Assembly: GCA_016209015.1 (NCBI GenBank)
Contig: JACQWY010000006.1
Coordinates: 93,678-157,677, forward strand
DNA length: 64,000 nt
Source of the DNA: Gammaproteobacteria bacterium
GTDB lineage: Bacteria > Pseudomonadota > Gammaproteobacteria > Ga0077536
Direction of reading: 5' to 3'
The notes under the pieces are model-generated. The model was given only the letters and a program-made list of their open reading frames with translations, was not told the DNA's origin and searched no databases. Below are positions 44,993-56,216 of the stretch, piece by piece. Positions within the stretch are counted from its first letter, which is position 1. Each line of letters starts with the position of its first letter. The translations under genes and the position numbers were made by a program.

Positions 44993-47900
44993 TCACTTTA
45001 CCACCCCCGCGGCGAGCAACTGCTCGAGACGCGCCGCCGATACCGGCACGGCCGTCTTCAGCTCCGGCGCGAACACGGAGATCCTGAGCTCCTCGAGCAG
45101 GAAGCCCGCTTCCGGCGGCGCGCCCGCACCGGCGGCCGCATGGCGATCGCGCAGCGGCAGGAAGGCGGCGGCCTTGCGCTCGTCTTTCGGCGGATCCGTC
45201 AACAGGCGTTCGATGCGGCGGACCATGCCGCGCAGATAGCGCGGATAGTGCGTGAGCCAGGCCGCGTGGGTGTGCAGAAAATCGGGCGCGTAGAGATGCG
45301 CGAGCTGGGCCTTCATGTCCGCGGCGGCGGTCGCGGATCTCGGCTGCACTTCGCGATCGAGCCGGGTGCGGATCTCGGCCGCGGTCGCGAGCTCGGCACC
45401 GAGCCGGTCGAGCAGCTCCTGCAGCCGGCCGGTGACCGCGCGCCGCACGTCGGCGAGCACGCGCTCGAACGCGGCCTCGTCACGCGGCAACGCCTCCGGC
45501 AGACAGCGCAGCACCGCGGCCGGCACGAGCGAGGCCGTGAATTCCGCCGGCATGCCAAGCGCGACCGCATGCAGGCCGAGGCGCGGCTTGCCTGCGACGA
45601 GCTTGCGGAGGTATTTCATTTCGGCGGACGCCGAGAGCACGACGAGATGCGCGACGCCGCGGCGGTGCGCGGCCGTGGCGGCCGCGGGATCCGCGAGCAC
45701 GTCGACCGTGACCTCCTCGCCCGCCGGGACGAGCGCGGGATGGCCCGTCACCTCGAGGCCGTCGCGCCGCACGCTCACGCGCTCGGGCAGCGGGCCGAAC
45801 GTCCAGCCGCCGCGCGAGCGTGCCTCGAGTCCCCACGGGGTCGCGGCGAAGGCCGCGCCTGCCGCTTCGGCACAGCGCGCGCGCAGCGCCGCGAGGTCGC
45901 GCCCCGCGGCGAGCTCGCGGCCTCCGGCATCGACGATGCGATAGCGCATCCGCAGATGCCCGGGTACCTCGTCGGTGTTCCAGCAGTCGAGCGGGATGGC
46001 GACGCCCGACAAGCGGCGCACGATCGCGCTGAGCGCCGCGGGCAGCGGCCCCGGCGTCTCCTCGAGCGCGGCCGTGCAGGCCTGCGCGAATTCGTTGAGC
46101 GGCGAGACGTAGCGCCGCCAGGTTTTCGGCAGGCGCTTCAGCAACGCGGCGATCTTCTCGCCCAGGAGACCCGGCACGAGCCGCTCGCCGTCCACGCCGT
46201 CGAGACGGCCGAGCACCGCGAGCGGCACCTCCACGGTCACACCGTCCGCGTCGCCGCCCGGATCGAAGCGGTATTCGAGCGCGAGCTCGAGGCCGTCACG
46301 GGTGCGCAGACGATCGGGATAGAGGAAATGCTCGAGCGTCGCCGCGCCCGGCCGCGTGAGCTCGGCGGTCGTGAAGCGGAGCGTGTCGCCGCGCGCCGGA
46401 TGATGACGCAGCCAGTTGAGCAGCGCCTTGCGGCTCGCGATGTCCGGCGGCAGGCGCGCGGCGTAGAGTGCGGCGATGGCCGCGGGATCGAGCGCGATGT
46501 CGCGGCGGCGCGCGCGCTCCTCGGCCGCGGCGATGGCGGCGACCGTCGCGAGATTGTGCGCGAGGAACTCCGGCATCGCGCCGAGCTCGCCCGCGACGAG
46601 CGCGCGCTCGATGAAAATCCGCCGCGCCGTCGCCGGCTCGATCTCGTCGACGAACACGCGGCGATCGTGCGTGAGCACGAGACCGAGCAGCGACTGCTCC
46701 TCGCGGCAGGTCACGCGCCCCGGGTCCACGTCCCACGCGGGCTCGTCATGACGGCGCTTCACGAGCTGCGGGGCGATCGCGCCGATCCACGCCGCGTCGA
46801 TGCGCGCGGCGAGACGCGCGTAGTTCGCCGTCGTCTCGACGATTTCGCCCGCGACGATCCACGGCGGCGCCTTGCCGCGCAGCGCGCTCGTCGGATGCAG
46901 CCGGAAACGCAGACTGCGGCAGCCGAGGTAATCGCCCTTCTCGTCGCGCTTGCCGACCTGCGTCGGCAGGCCCGTCAACAGTGCCCGATGGAGCACGCCG
47001 TAATCCGCCGGCGCGTCGTGCCGGTGCAGACCGAGATCCTGCGCGGTGGACGCGAGCTGCGCGTGGGTGTCGACCCAGTCGCGCACGCGCCGCGGGGCGA
47101 GGAAGCGCTCGCGGCAGAGCGCGCTCTGCCGGCGCCGCGAGGCCTCGCGCCAGTCGCTCTCGATCCAGCGCCAGGCATTCACGTACCACAGGAAATCCGA
47201 GCGCTGATCGGCGAACACCGCGTGCGCCGCGGCGGCCGCTTCACGCGCATCCGGCGGCGTCTCGCGCGGGTCGCCGACGGACATCGCCGCGGCGATGACG
47301 AGCATCTCGCGCAGACAGCCGAGCGTGCCGGCGGCGATGACCATGCGCGCGAGCCGGGGATCGAGCGGCAGCCGCGCCATCTGCCGGCCGATCGGCAGGA
47401 CGCGCCGCTCGGCATCGAGCGCGCCGAGCTCGCGCAGCAGCGTGTAGCCGTCGTTGATCGCGCGCGGCTCGGGCGAATCGAGGAACGGGAAGTCCTCCAC
47501 CGCGCCGAGATCCTGTGCCGCGAGCCGGAGGATCACGCCCGCGAGATTGCTGCGCTTGATTTCGGGTGCCGTGTACGCCGGCCGCTTCTCGAAATCGGTT
47601 TCGCCGTAGAGCCGGATGCAGATGCCGGGCCGCTCGCGTCCGCAGCGTCCGGCGCGCTGCGCGGCGCTCGCCTTCGAGATCGGCGTGACCGGCAGGCGCT
47701 GCAACTTCGTGCGCGGACTGTAGCTGCCGATGCGCGCAAGCCCGCTGTCGACGACGTGCGTGACGCCGGGCACGGTGAGCGAGGTCTCGGCGACGTTCGT
47801 GGCGAGCACGACGTGGCGCGCCGCGTGCGGGGCGAACACGCGCTGCTGATCGCGGGCGGAGAGGCGCGCGTAGAGCGGCAGCACCTCGGTGTTCGCGAAG

Positions 47901-48910
47901 CGACGCCGCGCGAGCGCTTCGCGGGCCTCGTTGATCTCGCGTTCGCCGGGCAGGAACACGAGCACGTCGCCGCGCCGGGCCGCATCGAGCTCTTCGATCG
48001 CCGCGACGATGGCCTCGTTCAGATCGGCGTCGGCGTCTTCCGGCGCCCGGTAGCGCAATTCGACGGGATGCGTCGTGCCGGGCACGTCGAACACGCGCGC
48101 ATCGTCGAAGAATGCGCTGAAGCGTTCCGCGGCAATCGTCGCGGAAGTCAGGATCAGCCTCAGCTCCGGCCGTCGCGGCAGAACGCGTTTCAGATAACCG
48201 AGCAGGAAGTCGACGTTCAGGCTGCGCTCGTGCACCTCGTCGATGATCAGCGTGTCATAGGCGAGCAGCAGACGGTCGTGGTGGATCTCCTGCAGCAGGA
48301 TGCCGTCGGTCATGATCTTCAGCCGCGTCGACGCCGCGAGTCGCTCCTCGAAGCGGACCTGATAGCCGACGACTTCGCCGGGCTCGGTGCCGAGTTCGGT
48401 CGCGACGCGTCCGGCGATCGTGCGGGCCGCGATGCGTCGCGGCTGAGTGTGGCCGATGCGGCCGGCGATACCCCGGCCGAGCTCGAGGCAGAGCTTCGGG
48501 AGCTGGGTCGACTTTCCCGAGCCGGTCGCGCCGCAGACGATCGTGACCTGGTGCGCAGCGAGGCTCGCCGCGATGTCCGGCAGCGCGGCGCTGATCGGCA
48601 GGGACGGAGGATAGGAAATCACCGGCCTGAGCGCGGCGCGGCTCGCGACCGCCGCCGCCGACTCCCGCACCTCGCGCTCGAGGTGGCCGAGCGCTGCGGC
48701 AAGTGCGCCGGCGCCCGCGCGTTCGAGCCGCTGCAGGAGCGCTCGTGCGCGCTTGCGGAAGCGCTCGCGATCGGCGAACAGCGTGTCGTCGAGCAGCGGC
48801 TCCAGCGCAGCGAGCCGCGCCCCGGCCGCGGTGTCGGCGCCGGGATCGCGCGGCACGCCCGCGACGGCGGTCGGCCCCGGCGCGCCCGCCGCCCGGCGGC
48901 GGCGTGTCAT
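44993..48910 (-). CDS. hrpA: ATP-dependent RNA helicase HrpA
   Basis: A 1305-residue DEAH-box helicase. Walker A is CGATGSGKSTQLPKL, the DEAH box reads IIDEVHERSL, motif III is LILTSATIAAERF and motif VI is QRAGRCGRERPG. The long C-terminal DUF3418 region typical of HrpA is present. HrpA acts on mRNA and resolves collided or stalled ribosomes. The N-terminus starts MTRRRRAAGAPGP. Length is normal for the family. Confidence 0.96.
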   Translation of the reverse strand: MTRRRRAAGAPGPTAVAGVPRDPGADTAAGARLAALEPLLDDTLFADRERFRKRARALLQRLERAGAGALAAALGHLEREVRESAAAVASRAALRPVISYPPSLPISAALPDIAASLAAHQVTIVCGATGSGKSTQLPKLCLELGRGIAGRIGHTQPRRIAARTIAGRVATELGTEPGEVVGYQVRFEERLAASTRLKIMTDGILLQEIHHDRLLLAYDTLIIDEVHERSLNVDFLLGYLKRVLPRRPELRLILTSATIAAERFSAFFDDARVFDVPGTTHPVELRYRAPEDADADLNEAIVAAIEELDAARRGDVLVFLPGEREINEAREALARRRFANTEVLPLYARLSARDQQRVFAPHAARHVVLATNVAETSLTVPGVTHVVDSGLARIGSYSPRTKLQRLPVTPISKASAAQRAGRCGRERPGICIRLYGETDFEKRPAYTAPEIKRSNLAGVILRLAAQDLGAVEDFPFLDSPEPRAINDGYTLLRELGALDAERRVLPIGRQMARLPLDPRLARMVIAAGTLGCLREMLVIAAAMSVGDPRETPPDAREAAAAAHAVFADQRSDFLWYVNAWRWIESDWREASRRRQSALCRERFLAPRRVRDWVDTHAQLASTAQDLGLHRHDAPADYGVLHRALLTGLPTQVGKRDEKGDYLGCRSLRFRLHPTSALRGKAPPWIVAGEIVETTANYARLAARIDAAWIGAIAPQLVKRRHDEPAWDVDPGRVTCREEQSLLGLVLTHDRRVFVDEIEPATARRIFIERALVAGELGAMPEFLAHNLATVAAIAAAEERARRRDIALDPAAIAALYAARLPPDIASRKALLNWLRHHPARGDTLRFTTAELTRPGAATLEHFLYPDRLRTRDGLELALEYRFDPGGDADGVTVEVPLAVLGRLDGVDGERLVPGLLGEKIAALLKRLPKTWRRYVSPLNEFAQACTAALEETPGPLPAALSAIVRRLSGVAIPLDCWNTDEVPGHLRMRYRIVDAGGRELAAGRDLAALRARCAEAAGAAFAATPWGLEARSRGGWTFGPLPERVSVRRDGLEVTGHPALVPAGEEVTVDVLADPAAATAAHRRGVAHLVVLSASAEMKYLRKLVAGKPRLGLHAVALGMPAEFTASLVPAAVLRCLPEALPRDEAAFERVLADVRRAVTGRLQELLDRLGAELATAAEIRTRLDREVQPRSATAAADMKAQLAHLYAPDFLHTHAAWLTHYPRYLRGMVRRIERLLTDPPKDERKAAAFLPLRDRHAAAGAGAPPEAGFLLEELRISVFAPELKTAVPVSAARLEQLLAAGVVK

Positions 48911-49097
48911 CGGGGTGTTCGTCCGGGAGGTGGGGCCACGCAGAACGCAGGGCCGGCGAACGGGGCGGCAGGCTTCCGAAATACTGCGGGATCAATCACG
49001 GGGAAGATGGAAATTCTTCCTTAATGTAAGACCGGCTGATAAGCTTGCATCCTAACTCACTGTGCTGCCAGAACATTGTCTGGATGACTCCAAAGCC

Positions 49098-50930
<1,833 letters not shown>

Positions 50931-51019
50931 TCGATCACGCGCCGGCCACGCGGCCGGCAGCCCCGTACCCCAGGTTCTGCTAGCCTGTCTACAGGCCCTG
51001 CCCCGACGGTGAATCGCCC

Positions 51020-51613
51020 ATGACGATACGCGCCCTGCCCTGGATCCTTCTGCTCTGCGCGCTCGCCGCTCGCGCCGAGGTGACGGAATCCGAGACCACG
51101 ACGACGTTCGGCAATATCACGACCTATCGCTCGGGCGGCGGCTATGAACGCCAGCCTGGCACGGGCGGGTACAACGACAACTACAACCGCTATCGCGACC
51201 GACCGGACGGCTACGATGATCAATACAACCGGCCGCGCTCGCGGCGCGGTGAGCAGACGGATTCGCAGCTCGGCTCCGGCAAGACCAATGCCCGCAAGAA
51301 ACCTCTCGACACCGCGCCGAGCCGCCAGCAGCGGCTGCGCAGCCGCTCCTCGCGCCAGCGCTCCGAGAGCTCGCAGGAAATCCTGCAACGCTACGAGACG
51401 CCGGGCATCACGACGCCGGGCATGAGCACCGGCTATCGCTCCCCCTACGATCCCGCGCAGTACCGGGACCGCGGTTCGCGCGCGATTCGCGGCCGGGAGA
51501 ATCCGGGCTACAACCAGTCGAACGGCGGACGCTCGCGTCAGCCCGTGCAGCCGATGGAAGACGGCGCGCTGCCCGAAGGCGGCAGCGACGACGCGCACGC
51601 CATCACGCGCTGA
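51020..51613 (+). CDS. Secreted low-complexity protein of unknown function
   Basis: A 197-residue protein with a signal peptide (ALPWILLLCALAARAE). The mature part has almost no hydrophobic residues and is rich in Arg, Tyr, Gly, Asn and Ser (for example GGYNDNYNRYRDRPDGYDD and RSRSSRQRSESSQE), so it should be disordered. No domain is recognised. The frame is supported by the signal peptide and by the sharp compositional pattern. Its last 11 bases overlap the 3' end of the convergent phosphodiesterase gene. Confidence 0.7.
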   Translation: MTIRALPWILLLCALAARAEVTESETTTTFGNITTYRSGGGYERQPGTGGYNDNYNRYRDRPDGYDDQYNRPRSRRGEQTDSQLGSGKTNARKKPLDTAPSRQQRLRSRSSRQRSESSQEILQRYETPGITTPGMSTGYRSPYDPAQYRDRGSRAIRGRENPGYNQSNGGRSRQPVQPMEDGALPEGGSDDAHAITR

Positions 51614-52181
51614 GGCGGCGGCGCGGCGCCGGCGGGAACGGTCCGACCAGCGCGACCTCCCACGCCTCCCCCTCGATCGAGATCAAGAGCCCCGAAGCAC
51701 CGGGCCCGACACGCGCACGGCCACAGGCACCGGGATTGAGTACCCACGGTCGCCGCGCCGTGTCGACCACGAGCTTGTGGCTGTGGCCGTAGACGATCGC
51801 GCGCGCCGCGGGATGATCGCGCCGCAGTGCGGCGTGGCGCTGCGCGGCATGCGGATATTGGTGACCGTGGAGGACGACGAGATCTCCGCCTGCGAGCGCG
51901 ATGCTGGCGACCGCCGGCAGCGCGGCGAGCGTCGCCCGGTCGGCAACGGGCGACGCCGCGGCCGTATCGTTGTTGCCGCGCACGGCGATCCACGGCGCGA
52001 CAACCCTGAGGCGTTCGAGGACCACGGCCGCGCCGATGTCGCCGGCGTGCACGACGCAATCGACCTCGCGCGCGACGTCGAGCAGCGGCGCGGCGATTTC
52101 CCCGTGACTGTCGGCGAGGAGCAGCAGACGGCGCCACGCGTCCCCTGGAACGCGGACCGGCGGCTCAGCGGGCCGTGGCAT
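51603..52181 (-). CDS. Metallophosphoesterase (YfcE/MJ0936 phosphodiesterase family)
   Basis: A 192-residue calcineurin-like phosphoesterase. Metal motifs are LLLADSHGEI, VHAGDIGAA, VRGNNDTAA, VLHGHQYPH and VYGHSHKLVV, all intact. YfcE-type enzymes hydrolyse phosphodiesters with manganese; the natural substrate is unclear. The ATG lies inside the 3' end of the upstream AmpG-like gene (17-base overlap), so the two are co-translated. Confidence 0.92.
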   Translation of the reverse strand: MPRPAEPPVRVPGDAWRRLLLLADSHGEIAAPLLDVAREVDCVVHAGDIGAAVVLERLRVVAPWIAVRGNNDTAAASPVADRATLAALPAVASIALAGGDLVVLHGHQYPHAAQRHAALRRDHPAARAIVYGHSHKLVVDTARRPWVLNPGACGRARVGPGASGLLISIEGEAWEVALVGPFPPAPRRRLSA

Positions 52182-53436
52182 CCGCGGTCTCGAGCGCCGC
52201 GAGCCGGGGCTTCAGCACGTGCAGGAGCGCCATCGCCGGCAGCGCGAGGGCGACCGCGCAGAGGAAGAAGCGTGGCCAGCCGAGCAGCGCCGCGAGCTCG
52301 CCCGCGACCGGTCCGGAGAGCACGCGGGCGAGGCTCGCGACGGCAGTCAGCAACGCGAACTGCGTCGCCGTGTAGCGCAGATCGCACAGTCCGGTGATGA
52401 GCGCGACGAGTGCCGAAGTGCCCATGCCCGCGGCGAGGTTCTCGAGCCCGACGACCGCGATCATCCCGGCCATGCTCTTGCCGTGCAGCGCAAGCACGAA
52501 GAAGCCCGCGTTCGTCACCGCCTGAAGGATCGCGAACAACCACAACGCACGCCGGAGTCCGAGCCGCATCATCAAGGCACCGCCGAAGATGCCGCCGACG
52601 AGCGAGGCGCCGATGCCGAGGCCCTTGTAGATCGCGCCGATCTCGAGCAGCGTGAAGCCGAGCTCGCGGATGAAGAACGTCATCGTGAGCCGCGCCGCGA
52701 GCGCGTCGCCGAGCTTGTAGAGCGCGACGAGCGCGAGCAGCGCGAGCGCGCCGTCGCGACGCAGGAATTCGCGCAGCGGCAGCACGACCGATTCCCAGAG
52801 CGCGGGCCGCACCGCAGCGACCGCGATCGGGCGCGGTCCCGCGAGCGTGGCGAGGACGCCGGATCCCATCAACACCGCCATGCCGGCATAGACGAGGTTG
52901 AAGCCGAAACGATGGGCGAGCACGAGCGCGCCCGCGCCGGAGAGGATCATCGCGACGCGATAGCCGGCGACGGCGAGCCCCGCGCCGAGACCGCGCTCGC
53001 GGGCCGGCAGGATTTCGCTGCGATACGCGTCGATGACGGTATCCTGCGTCGCGGAGACGACGGCCATGAGCAGCACGAGTGCCGCCATCGTTGCGAGGTT
53101 CACCGCCGGGTCGAGCCCGGACAGCGCGAAGAGCAGCGCCGCGAGCGCGAGCTGTGCGCCGAGGATCCAGCCGCGACGGCGATCGAGGCCCGGCAGCAAT
53201 GCAAAATGATCGAGGAGCGGGGCCCACAGGAACTTCAACACGTAGGGCAGACCGATCAGCGAGAGTGCGCCGATCGTCTTCACGTCGAGACCGCGCACGG
53301 TGAGCCAGGCCTGGAGCGTACTGTCCGCGAGCGCGAGCGGCAGCCCGGAGCTCACGCCGAGTAGCGTGACGACCGTCAGCCGGCGCGGCGCGCTCGCGTT
53401 CCGGGCGGCGCCCGCGGGGTCGTCGGTGGTCGTCAT
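52165..53436 (-). CDS. AmpG-like MFS permease
   Basis: A 423-residue major facilitator with 12 hydrophobic segments. The N-terminus LLGVSSGLPLALADSTLQAWL, followed by GLPYVLKFLWAPLLDHF and VVSATQDTVIDAYRSEIL, is the AmpG signature. AmpG imports anhydromuropeptides for cell-wall recycling, and in some species this signals beta-lactamase induction; related MFS proteins have other roles. The start at 53436 fits the family. It is divergent from the CYTH gene. Confidence 0.9.
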   Translation of the reverse strand: MTTTDDPAGAARNASAPRRLTVVTLLGVSSGLPLALADSTLQAWLTVRGLDVKTIGALSLIGLPYVLKFLWAPLLDHFALLPGLDRRRGWILGAQLALAALLFALSGLDPAVNLATMAALVLLMAVVSATQDTVIDAYRSEILPARERGLGAGLAVAGYRVAMILSGAGALVLAHRFGFNLVYAGMAVLMGSGVLATLAGPRPIAVAAVRPALWESVVLPLREFLRRDGALALLALVALYKLGDALAARLTMTFFIRELGFTLLEIGAIYKGLGIGASLVGGIFGGALMMRLGLRRALWLFAILQAVTNAGFFVLALHGKSMAGMIAVVGLENLAAGMGTSALVALITGLCDLRYTATQFALLTAVASLARVLSGPVAGELAALLGWPRFFLCAVALALPAMALLHVLKPRLAALETADATAR

Positions 53437-53499
53437 GTCGGCGGGCGCTCGCGTCGGGTTAGACTCCGCATTCAAGCACAATCGCGGCGAGGAGACGAC

Positions 53500-53982
53500 A
53501 TGGGACGGGAGATCGAGCGCAAGTTCCTGGTGCTGAACGACGACTGGCGCGCGGACGCGGACGCGGGCACGCCGATGTCGCAGGCTTACCTCGGCTCGAA
53601 TCCGCGCTGTTCGGTGCGCGTGCGGATCGAGGGCGATGCCGCGAAGCTCAACATCAAGAGCGCGACGCTCGGCATCGAGCGCACGGAATACGAGTACACG
53701 ATCCCGGTCGCCGATGCGCGCGAGATGCTCGCGCAGCTCTGCGGCGGGCACACCGTCGAGAAGGTGCGCTACGCCGTGCACTGCGGTGCACACGTCTACG
53801 AGATCGATGTGTTCGAAGGGGCGAATGCCGGACTCGTCGTCGCCGAGATCGAGCTCGGGCATCCCGACGAGCAATTCGTGAGGCCCGACTGGCTCGGCGC
53901 GGAGGTCTCGCACGACGTGCGCTACTACAACGTGCGCCTCCTCGAGCACCCGTTTCGCGACTGGCCGGAAGCCTCGCGATGA
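53500..53982 (+). CDS. CYTH domain protein, probable inorganic triphosphatase
   Basis: A 160-residue single-domain CYTH protein. The family signature EIERKF is at residues 4-9 and the strand set RVRIEGDAAKLNIKSA, EYEYTIP, VEKVRYAVHCG, YEIDVFEG and VVAEIELGH follows. Short bacterial CYTH proteins hydrolyse inorganic triphosphate with magnesium; they lack the CHAD domain of YgiF. GAGGAG precedes the ATG. It ends just upstream of moaA, with a separate promoter between. Confidence 0.92.
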   Translation: MGREIERKFLVLNDDWRADADAGTPMSQAYLGSNPRCSVRVRIEGDAAKLNIKSATLGIERTEYEYTIPVADAREMLAQLCGGHTVEKVRYAVHCGAHVYEIDVFEGANAGLVVAEIELGHPDEQFVRPDWLGAEVSHDVRYYNVRLLEHPFRDWPEASR

Positions 53983-54014
53983 ACGCGGCGGGCGGCTGCG
54001 GGTCTCATCCTGCA

Positions 54015-54023
54015 TGCTAGAAT
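54015..54023 (+). promoter_or_regulatory. Extended -10 promoter element upstream of moaA
   Basis: TGCTAGAAT matches an extended -10 (TGnTAnAAT) 32 bases before the moaA ATG at 54056. It would start the moaA-mobA-mobB-moeA transcript. No molybdenum cofactor riboswitch fold is seen; the leader is too short. Confidence 0.5.
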
Positions 54024-54055
54024 GTCCCCCACAAAACCCCGGCAAAAGTGAGCTT

Positions 54056-55063
54056 ATGCAGGTCCCCGCACGGCGTCCCGGACTCATCGATCGCTACGGT
54101 CGCGAGATCACCTACCTCAGGATCTCCGTCACGGATCGCTGCGATTACCGGTGCGTCTACTGCATGGATCCCGACACCCGTTTCGTACCGCGCTCACAGG
54201 TGCTGTCCTTCGAGGAAGTGCTGACGATCGGCGCCGCGTTCGTGCGCCTCGGCGTCTCGAAGATCCGCGTCACGGGCGGGGAGCCGCTGATGCGCAAGGA
54301 CATCGTCTCGCTGCTGGGACGATTGTCCAAGCTGCCCGGTCTCGACGAGCTCGTGCTGACCACGAACGGCTCACAACTCGCGCGCCACGCCGCAGGTCTG
54401 AAGGCCGCCGGCGTGCGGCGCCTGAACGTGAGCCTCGACACGCTCGATGCCGCGCGCTTCCGCGCCATCACGCGCACCGGGGATCTCGCCGACGTGCTCG
54501 ACGGTATCGAGACCGCGCGCGCCGCGGGCTTCGAGCGCATGAAGATCAATTCCGTCATCCTCGAGAACCGCAACGAGGACGAAGTGGTCCCGCTCGTGCG
54601 CTACGCCATCGCGCGCGGCATGGACATCGCGTTCATCGAGGAGATGCCGCTCGGCGAAGTCAGCGATCACGACCGCGCGGAATCGTTCTATTCCAACGAT
54701 CGCATCCGCGCCGATCTCGAGCGTACTTTCGAGCTCGTGCCGACGCTCGAGACGACGGGTGGTCCCTCGCGTTACGTGCGCATCGCCGGTACCGCGACGC
54801 GCGTCGGCTTCATCTCGCCGCACAGTCACAATTTCTGCGGCGACTGCAATCGCGTGCGCCTGACCGCCGAAGGCCGGCTGCTGCTGTGCCTCGGCCAGGA
54901 GCATTCGGCCGACCTGCGCGAGGTCGTACGCACGCATCCCGGCGACACGGTGCGGCTCGAAGCCGCGATCCGCGCCGCGATGGATCTCAAGCCCCACGGC
55001 CACGATTTCGTGGTCGGCGCGAAGCCGCTCATCTTCCGGCGCATGAACGCGACCGGCGGCTGA
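54056..55063 (+). CDS. moaA: GTP 3',8-cyclase
   Basis: A 335-residue radical SAM enzyme that starts molybdopterin synthesis from GTP. The SAM cluster motif is TDRCDYRCVYCM, the second cluster is FCGDCNRVRLTAEGRLLLCL, and the essential C-terminal GG tail is present (NATGG). KIRVTGGEPLMRKD is the SAM-binding block. The ATG at 54056 was chosen; an in-frame ATG at 54014 would start upstream of the likely promoter. First gene of the plus-strand Moco operon. Confidence 0.97.
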   Translation: MQVPARRPGLIDRYGREITYLRISVTDRCDYRCVYCMDPDTRFVPRSQVLSFEEVLTIGAAFVRLGVSKIRVTGGEPLMRKDIVSLLGRLSKLPGLDELVLTTNGSQLARHAAGLKAAGVRRLNVSLDTLDAARFRAITRTGDLADVLDGIETARAAGFERMKINSVILENRNEDEVVPLVRYAIARGMDIAFIEEMPLGEVSDHDRAESFYSNDRIRADLERTFELVPTLETTGGPSRYVRIAGTATRVGFISPHSHNFCGDCNRVRLTAEGRLLLCLGQEHSADLREVVRTHPGDTVRLEAAIRAAMDLKPHGHDFVVGAKPLIFRRMNATGG

Positions 55064-55090
55064 GCCGCCCGCCACCGCTGACGTACTGTC

Positions 55091-55675
55091 ATGTCCCGCG
55101 GCATTTCCGGCCTCATCCTCGCCGGCGGCGCCGGCCGCCGTCTCGGCGGCCGCGACAAGGGCCTCGTGATGCTCGGGGAGCGCCCGCTGGTGGCGCACGT
55201 CATCGCCCGCTTCGCACCGCAGGTCGAAACGCTCGCAATCAGCGCGAACCGCAACCTCGCGGACTACGCCGCGTTCGGTCATCCCGTGGTCTCCGACGCG
55301 CTGGACGATGCCGGTCCGCTCGCCGGCATCGCCGTCGGCCTCGAGCGCGCGGCGCTGCCGCTGCTCGCGATCGCGCCCTGCGACTGCCCGTTCCTGCCGC
55401 TCGATCTCGTCGCGCGTCTGCACACGGCCTTGCTGGCGGAGCACGCAGAGCTCGCCTGCGCCGCAGTCGGCGGTCGCCTGCAACCCGTCTGTGCGCTCGT
55501 CGAACGCGCGCTCGCATCGTCGCTGCGCGCGTATCTCGCGGCGGGCGATCGCAAGGTCGAGCGCTGGTATGCGCAGCACCGCCTCGCGATCGTCGACTAT
55601 CCCGCGGACTGCACGGACTTCGAGAACACGAATACGCCGGCAGAGCTCGCGGCGGTCGCCGAGCGCGCCGCGTGA
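55091..55675 (+). CDS. mobA: Molybdenum cofactor guanylyltransferase
   Basis: A 194-residue nucleotidyltransferase that joins GMP to Mo-molybdopterin, making the MGD form used by DMSO-reductase-family enzymes. Signature: GLILAGGAGRRLGGRDKGLV at the N-terminus, then APCDCPFLPLDLV and FENTNTPAEL near the C-terminus. It overlaps mobB by four bases (GTGA). Its presence predicts bis-MGD enzymes elsewhere in the genome. Confidence 0.95.
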   Translation: MSRGISGLILAGGAGRRLGGRDKGLVMLGERPLVAHVIARFAPQVETLAISANRNLADYAAFGHPVVSDALDDAGPLAGIAVGLERAALPLLAIAPCDCPFLPLDLVARLHTALLAEHAELACAAVGGRLQPVCALVERALASSLRAYLAAGDRKVERWYAQHRLAIVDYPADCTDFENTNTPAELAAVAERAA

Positions 55676-56211
55676 TCGACCCCGTGCGCCCGATGCCGCC
55701 CGTGCTCGGCTTCGCCGCGGCGAGCGGCACCGGCAAGACGACGCTCATCCGCGCCCTGCTGCCGCTGTTGAAGGCGCACGGACTGCGCATCGGCGTCGTC
55801 AAACACACGCATCACGACGTCGAGATGGACCGACCCGGCAAGGACAGTTACGAGATCCGCCGGGCCGGCGCGGATCAGATGCTGCTCGGCGGCAGGTCGC
55901 GCTGGACGCTCGTCGGCGAGCTCGACGGCGAACGCGATCCCGAGCTCCCCGAACTCCTCGCGCGCCTCGCGCTGGAGGAGCTGGACCTCGTGCTGGTCGA
56001 GGGCTTCCGCCACGCGCGATTTCCGAAAATCGAGCTGCACCGTGCGGCGTTCGATCGCCCCTTGTTGGGTCTCGAGGACGACTCTATCATCGCCGTCGCG
56101 AGCGACGCCGCGCCCGCCACGCCGCGCGGGATCCCGCTGCTGGATCTCGACGATCCGGCCGCCATCGCCCGCTTCGTGCTCGCACGCCTGTTCCCCGATC
56201 GCATCGAGTAA
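55672..56211 (+). CDS. mobB: Molybdopterin-guanine dinucleotide biosynthesis adaptor protein B
   Basis: A 179-residue P-loop GTP-binding protein. Walker A is FAAASGTGKTTLIRALL, followed by the typical IGVVKHTHHDVEMDRPGKDSYEIRRAGA and LVEGFRHARFPKIELHR. It binds MobA and aids cofactor delivery. The GTG start overlaps the mobA stop codon, so translation is coupled. moeA follows after 5 bases. Confidence 0.94.
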   Translation: MIDPVRPMPPVLGFAAASGTGKTTLIRALLPLLKAHGLRIGVVKHTHHDVEMDRPGKDSYEIRRAGADQMLLGGRSRWTLVGELDGERDPELPELLARLALEELDLVLVEGFRHARFPKIELHRAAFDRPLLGLEDDSIIAVASDAAPATPRGIPLLDLDDPAAIARFVLARLFPDRIE

Positions 56212-56216
56212 ACACC

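Noticed and set aside
44987..49024. Open frame of 1345 codons on the plus strand opposite hrpA
   Set aside because: It mirrors hrpA almost exactly, has low-complexity Arg/Glu/His-rich sequence and no ribosome binding site; hrpA on the other strand is certain.
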